From an uncultured Burkholderiales bacterium (lineage in GTDB: Bacteria; Pseudomonadota; Gammaproteobacteria; Burkholderiales; Thiobacillaceae): 9,928 bases of DNA. Of this stretch, positions 6,671 through 9,928 are shown one piece after another. Location of the stretch: assembly GCA_937925755.1 (NCBI GenBank), contig CALAMX010000051.1, positions 1 to 9,928 of the forward strand. Direction: 5' to 3'. The position numbers and the translations under genes are program-made. Under the pieces are notes generated by a model. It searched no databases. It was given only the letters and a program-made list of their open reading frames with translations, and was not told the origin of the DNA. Position 1 is the first letter of the stretch. Each line of letters starts with the position of its first letter.

Positions 6671-7246
6671 ATGCAGCGGCGATCTTTTCTCGCCCTGATT
6701 CCCCTGCTGTTCGTCCCGGTCGCCCGGGCCTTGGCCGAATCGCGCCTCCGGGCAGTGGCGAGCGTGGAGCGCAGCCTGGCCTTCGGCAGCATCACCATCC
6801 GTGCCTATGTCGATGTGCCGGTGGACAGCCGGCTCGCCTGGTCCGTGCTGACCGATTACGATCACTTGGCCGAATTCGTGCCTGACATGCATCTGTCGCG
6901 CCGTATCAACAAGCCGGGCGAGCCCACCCGCGTGCATCAGCGCGGCGAGAAGACCTGGCTCATCCTGGACACCCCGTTCGAAGTGGTGCTGCTCATGCAC
7001 GAGACCCCCTTCAGTCGCATCCACTTTCGGCAACTGTCCGGTACCCTCAAGGACATGTATGGCGAGTGGCGCCTCATCCCCCTGCCGGACGGGGTGCGGA
7101 TCACCTATGTCGCGCGCTTGGAGCCTGGGTTGCTGTCGCTGCGTGTGCCCGGCGACAGCCTGCTCATCGAAGCCGACATCCAACGCATGCTAGAGGCCAT
7201 TGCCAGCGAGATGGTGCGCCGCAAGACCGGCAGGACCCTGTCATGA
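6671..7246 (+). CDS. Exported SRPBCC/START-fold protein, first of tandem pair
   Basis: This 191-residue protein has an N-terminal signal peptide and a START-like (SRPBCC, COQ10/polyketide-cyclase-like) fold, a family that binds lipids or other hydrophobic ligands in a deep cavity. Its exact function is unknown. The signal is MQRRSFLALIPLLFVPVARA, with probable cleavage after ALA at about residue 22. The RRSFL element resembles a twin-arginine (Tat) motif. Family features include AWSVLTDYDHLAEFVPDMHLS (from 56) and the later GTLKDMYGEWRLIPL, comparable to the equivalent strand of RatA/COQ10 proteins. The start is the only ATG after an in-frame stop (the nudB TAG), but no Shine-Dalgarno is visible. 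It follows nudB by 36 bases in the same reading frame and overlaps a paralogue downstream at ATGA. It probably acts in the periplasm; a lipid-linked or membrane-associated role is inference. Confidence 0.8.
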   Translation: MQRRSFLALIPLLFVPVARALAESRLRAVASVERSLAFGSITIRAYVDVPVDSRLAWSVLTDYDHLAEFVPDMHLSRRINKPGEPTRVHQRGEKTWLILDTPFEVVLLMHETPFSRIHFRQLSGTLKDMYGEWRLIPLPDGVRITYVARLEPGLLSLRVPGDSLLIEADIQRMLEAIASEMVRRKTGRTLS

Positions 7247-7806
7247 GCCTGCCGACACCCTGGTTGCTGCCCTGGTTCGCTCTCATCGTCGCTCAAATCC
7301 TGCCGAGCTGGGCGCTCGGTGCCGAGGCGCGTGTTCGCATCGAGGCGAATGAGGCGGTGATCCGCGTCCATGCCGAGCTCGAGGCCCGTGCCGACCGGGA
7401 GCAGGCCTGGGCGGTGCTGACCGATTACAATCGCTGGGCCGAATACATCCCCGACCTCGTGGTCAGCCGGGTCATCTCGCCGCCGGGCGAGCCGATCCGC
7501 CTGGAGCAGCGCGGTAGCATCCCCTGGCTGCCCAACTTTCCGTTGGTGATGATCGCCCTGGTGGAGGAGCTTCCGCCGCGGATGGTGCGTTTCCGGCGCA
7601 TCGCCGGCAATATCCGCGACATGGTCGGCGAATGGCAGATCCACGGTCAATCGCCGGTGCGCCTGGTCTACCGCTCCACGGTGATCCCGGGTTTCCCCAT
7701 GCCCCCCGATGTGAGCGTGGAGATCTTCCGCCACGATGCCAAGATGAAGATCGAGGCCCTGGCGCAGGAGATGGAGCGGCGAGCCGCGGCGGGGCGTAGG
7801 CCTTGA
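7243..7806 (+). CDS. Exported SRPBCC/START-fold protein, second of tandem pair
   Basis: This 187-residue protein is a paralogue of the preceding gene product. Over a 42-residue stretch beginning AWAVLTDYNRWAEYIPD (residues 55-96 here, 56-97 in the neighbour) 24 positions are identical. The N-terminus MSLPTPWLLPWFALIVAQIL is a Sec-type signal without a twin-arginine pair, with probable cleavage after ALG or GAEA near residues 26-29. The family strand GNIRDMVGEWQIHG is conserved, as is a C-terminal helix (DAKMKIEALAQEMERR). The ATG at 7243 overlaps the previous stop (ATGA) and has AGGA 7 bases upstream, so the two proteins are translationally coupled and likely made in similar amounts. The partner's extra C-terminal residues (RRKTGRTLS) differ. 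The function is unknown; joint lipid or hydrophobic ligand handling in the periplasm is inference. Confidence 0.8.
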   Translation: MSLPTPWLLPWFALIVAQILPSWALGAEARVRIEANEAVIRVHAELEARADREQAWAVLTDYNRWAEYIPDLVVSRVISPPGEPIRLEQRGSIPWLPNFPLVMIALVEELPPRMVRFRRIAGNIRDMVGEWQIHGQSPVRLVYRSTVIPGFPMPPDVSVEIFRHDAKMKIEALAQEMERRAAAGRRP

Positions 7807-8032
7807 AGCAGGACTCGTTTCGGGTTCGGCACAGATGGGGTGGTGTAGACGGGTGACTGGCGTTTGCCGGCGACAAGATGCAAGAGATTCCGATCCAGAA
7901 TTTTCATAGACCAGCCTGTGCCTGCGATCCGGTCGACCCAAGTCAGATCGTGGTGTTGGTTCGCAATAATGGCGGTCAAGTGCGGTTTTTGGTTCGTAGC
8001 GTGCGCGGGAGTGTATGTAGACGGCGTGCCGG
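7807..8032. other. Non-coding gap between convergent genes
   Basis: These 226 bases separate the plus-strand SRPBCC gene from the minus-strand ABC permease gene. I see no convincing gene, no strong hairpin with a T-run on either strand, and no repeat beyond short words such as TGTAGACGG (twice) and CGATCC (twice). A weak GGTC/GACC inverted repeat lies near 8031-8043 and lacks a tail. The base composition looks somewhat less GC-rich than the flanking genes. Confidence 0.55.
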
Positions 8033-9298
8033 TCAAAGCCGACCCTGGTAGCGCAAGATGGCAATGCCGTGGCAGACCGCGGCGAAGGCGAGCAGTCCGA
8101 GCGCCTCGGGGGCGATGTCGCGCAGCCCGCCACCGCGCACGAAGACGTCCTGGAAGGCGTCCAGCCCCCAGGACAGGGGCGAGATCAAAGCCAGGTCCTG
8201 CATCAGCGGCGGCATCACCGTCTTGGGCACCAGGATGCCGCCCAAGGCGGCCAGGATCATCACCGTGGCGGAACTGAAACTGGCCGCCTGTTCCGTGGTG
8301 CGGGCGTACATGGCCACGGCGATGCCGAAACCGATGGCAGCGAGGCTGGCCGAGGCGCCGGTGACCAGCAGGGCCAAGGGTGCGTCGCCCAGCTCCAGGG
8401 CGTCACCGCCCAACAGCGGCAGGACGTGGACGCTCACCAGGAGGATGGAGGCCATTTGGATCATATTGATGACGAAAAAGGGCACGGCCTTGCCACCCAG
8501 CACTACCCAAGCCGGCACCGTCATGGTCTGCAGCCGGATGAGGCTGCCTTGGTCGCGTTCCTTGATAAAGGAGACTGACAGCGGCACGGTCAGGAAAAAC
8601 ATGGCCAGCAGAGTCCAAGCCGGGGCGTTCTGCTGTACCGATGTGGGCACCGGGCCGACCGCGCCGCGCGTGACCGGTTCCGGCGACAGGGGGGCGAACA
8701 GCCGGGTCTGCTCGACATCGGGCAGCGGCACGTAGTCCTTGCCCTGTGTAAGGCGCAGGGTCTGTACGAGCTGGTCGCGTGCCAGTCGTATCTCGACCCC
8801 ATGCAAGGCGAGGTCCAACATGCCTTCCAAGACCTTGCGGTAATCCGAACGCAGGGCCGGATCGACCAGGACGCGTACCTCTGCCGCCCGCTCCAGACGC
8901 AGTTCGGGCGGCACCTGCGCCATGATCTCGCCCACTCGGCGTCGCGCTTGTTCAGTGGCGCCGCTCGGTATCAGGATTGCCATTTTGTACCGCCCCTCGA
9001 TCAACCAGGTGCGTACCGCCTCCTCCGGCGCCGTCGGCAGGCGGGTGAGCTGGATATGGCGGTTGGCGCGGAAACCCGCTTCGACCGTGTCGCCGGCGAG
9101 GTCCCCGCTGGCGGCAATCAGCAGGACGGGGAAAGTGGCGCCGGGACGCTCCCCGAAGGCGTCACGCAAGGCCAGCGACAGGATCAGCACGAACAGCACC
9201 GGCATGACGAAGAACAAGACGAGTGCTTGCCGGTCGCGGGCAATGATGCGGGCGTCCTTCATGATGCTGGCGACGAAGCGGGCGAGGTTGCCGTTCAT
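8033..9298 (-). CDS. ABC-2 type exporter permease
   Basis: This 421-residue inner-membrane permease belongs to the ABC-2 family (YhhJ/NatB/DrrB-like), which moves drugs, lipids or other substrates out of the cytoplasm together with an ATPase. A membrane helix lies at about 25-44 (VLFFVMPVLFVLILSL), followed by an extracytoplasmic domain of about 180 residues. A cluster of five helices follows, from about 227: 227-245, 270-296, 306-331, 337-357 and 398-416. The segment SFIKERDQGSLIRLQ after helix 2 matches the conserved cytoplasmic coupling stretch (often FxxERExGTLERL), and the LALISPLSWGLDAF region near 369-382 matches the usual P-x-x-W segment. The ATG overlaps the stop of the upstream ATPase gene (ATGA), with GAGGA 9 bases before it. 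The substrate cannot be deduced. The gene converges on the SRPBCC pair and is probably regulated separately from it. Confidence 0.9.
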   Translation of the reverse strand: MNGNLARFVASIMKDARIIARDRQALVLFFVMPVLFVLILSLALRDAFGERPGATFPVLLIAASGDLAGDTVEAGFRANRHIQLTRLPTAPEEAVRTWLIEGRYKMAILIPSGATEQARRRVGEIMAQVPPELRLERAAEVRVLVDPALRSDYRKVLEGMLDLALHGVEIRLARDQLVQTLRLTQGKDYVPLPDVEQTRLFAPLSPEPVTRGAVGPVPTSVQQNAPAWTLLAMFFLTVPLSVSFIKERDQGSLIRLQTMTVPAWVVLGGKAVPFFVINMIQMASILLVSVHVLPLLGGDALELGDAPLALLVTGASASLAAIGFGIAVAMYARTTEQAASFSSATVMILAALGGILVPKTVMPPLMQDLALISPLSWGLDAFQDVFVRGGGLRDIAPEALGLLAFAAVCHGIAILRYQGRL

Positions 9299-9928
9299 GG
9301 CCGTGCGTCCTCACCGGTGTAGTGTAGAAAGATGTGTTCAAGGCTAGACAGGCCGTATTCCAGAGACACGGCCTCAAGCCCGTGGGCGCGCAGGGCCTTG
9401 AGCAGGACCAGCACCGCCTGCATGGGGTGTGGGGCGGTGGCTACCAGGCAGCGGCCACTCAGGCTGAACTCGCCCACGCCCGGCAGCTTTTGCAGGGTGA
9501 GGGCAAAGCCCGGCGGTGGTTCGCGGTCGAGGGTGATCTGGATGGTGTCGTTCCGGTGGCGGGCGAGCAGGGTGTGCACCTCGCCCTCCACCACCACACG
9601 CCCGCGGCTCAAGATAGCCACCCGCTGGCAAAGTTGCTCGGCCTCTTCCAGATCATGGGTGGTCAGCAGGATGGTCACCCCCGCCGTGTGCAGTTCGCGC
9701 AAGCGCTGATGGATCAGTGAGCGCGAATGCGGGTCTATGGCCAGCGTTGGTTCGTCCAGAATGAGGATGCGCGGTTCGTGGATGAGTCCGATGACCAGGT
9801 TCAATCGCCTTTTGTATCCACCGGAGTAGTGTTCTACCCGGCAGTCGGCCTGGTCACCAATCTCGGCGATCTGCAGACAGGCATTCACCCGCTCGGCCAG
9901 GCGCGCGCCGCGCAGCCCCTGCATGCGG
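9295..9928 (-). CDS. ABC transporter ATP-binding protein, 5'-partial
   Basis: This is the C-terminal part of an ABC ATPase that energises the permease encoded directly downstream. The frame remains open to the right window edge, so the start and the Walker A motif are not visible. Numbering from the first visible Met (9924), the signature motif is YSGGYKRRL at 33-41, Walker B with the catalytic Glu is ILILDEPT at 53-60, the D-loop is IDPHSR at 63-68 and the switch His is His90 in LLTTHDLEEAE. YSGG in place of LSGG is a common variant in ABC-2 exporter ATPases of the NodI/CcmA type. A C-terminal domain of about 90 residues follows. The last codon overlaps the permease start, so the pair is translationally coupled. 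Probable substrates of such systems include drugs, lipids and polysaccharides; none is indicated here. Confidence 0.92.
   Translation of the reverse strand, partial: RMQGLRGARLAERVNACLQIAEIGDQADCRVEHYSGGYKRRLNLVIGLIHEPRILILDEPTLAIDPHSRSLIHQRLRELHTAGVTILLTTHDLEEAEQLCQRVAILSRGRVVVEGEVHTLLARHRNDTIQITLDREPPPGFALTLQKLPGVGEFSLSGRCLVATAPHPMQAVLVLLKALRAHGLEAVSLEYGLSSLEHIFLHYTGEDARP

Noticed and set aside
7668..8036. Minus-strand frame of 122 codons across the convergent gap, considered as a small gene or transposase remnant
   Set aside because: Part of it is antisense to the second SRPBCC gene, no motif could be recognised, and no ribosome-binding site or terminal repeats support it.
7105..8133. Long minus-strand open frame of 342 codons spanning the SRPBCC pair and the gap
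   Set aside because: It runs antisense to two well-supported genes, is rich in Arg, His, Pro and Ser as expected of a GC-rich shadow frame, and shows no recognisable domain.

Overview
The window is a compact, GC-rich bacterial chromosomal segment: genes nearly abut, several overlap by 4 bases, and no transposase, integrase, CRISPR array, tRNA or rRNA is visible. The aspartyl-tRNA synthetase resembles remembered betaproteobacterial AspRS most closely. The order FmdB-type zinc ribbon, DUF502 membrane protein, aspS, nudB is also familiar from Beta- and some Gammaproteobacteria. A betaproteobacterium is therefore the best guess, with a gammaproteobacterium as the alternative. This rests on recalled family sequences, not on a search.

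Layout. (1) Positions 1-3289, plus strand: the C-terminal part of an Aas-like acyl-ACP synthetase, overlapped by 4 bases by a TonB-dependent outer-membrane receptor that starts at TTG behind a strong Shine-Dalgarno. (2) 3290-3682: a sigma70-like promoter, a small FmdB-family zinc-ribbon gene, and a textbook intrinsic terminator with a 14-bp perfect stem. (3) 3708-6634: a DUF502 two-helix membrane protein, aspS (with the His30/Gly81 pattern of nondiscriminating enzymes), and nudB (folate-pathway Nudix hydrolase), closely spaced and probably co-transcribed. (4) 6671-7806: two tandem paralogous exported START/SRPBCC-fold proteins, overlapping at ATGA. (5) 7807-8032: a non-coding gap between convergent genes. 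(6) 8033-9928, minus strand: an ABC-2 exporter permease and the upstream ATPase gene, whose 5' end lies outside the window; they overlap at ATGA.

Most of the content is conserved housekeeping: lipid recycling, translation, folate synthesis and an ABC-2 exporter. The least explained parts are the tandem exported SRPBCC pair and the translational coupling of an acyl-ACP synthetase to a TonB-dependent receptor. I found no convincing evidence of a wholly new system such as a defence island or mobile element.
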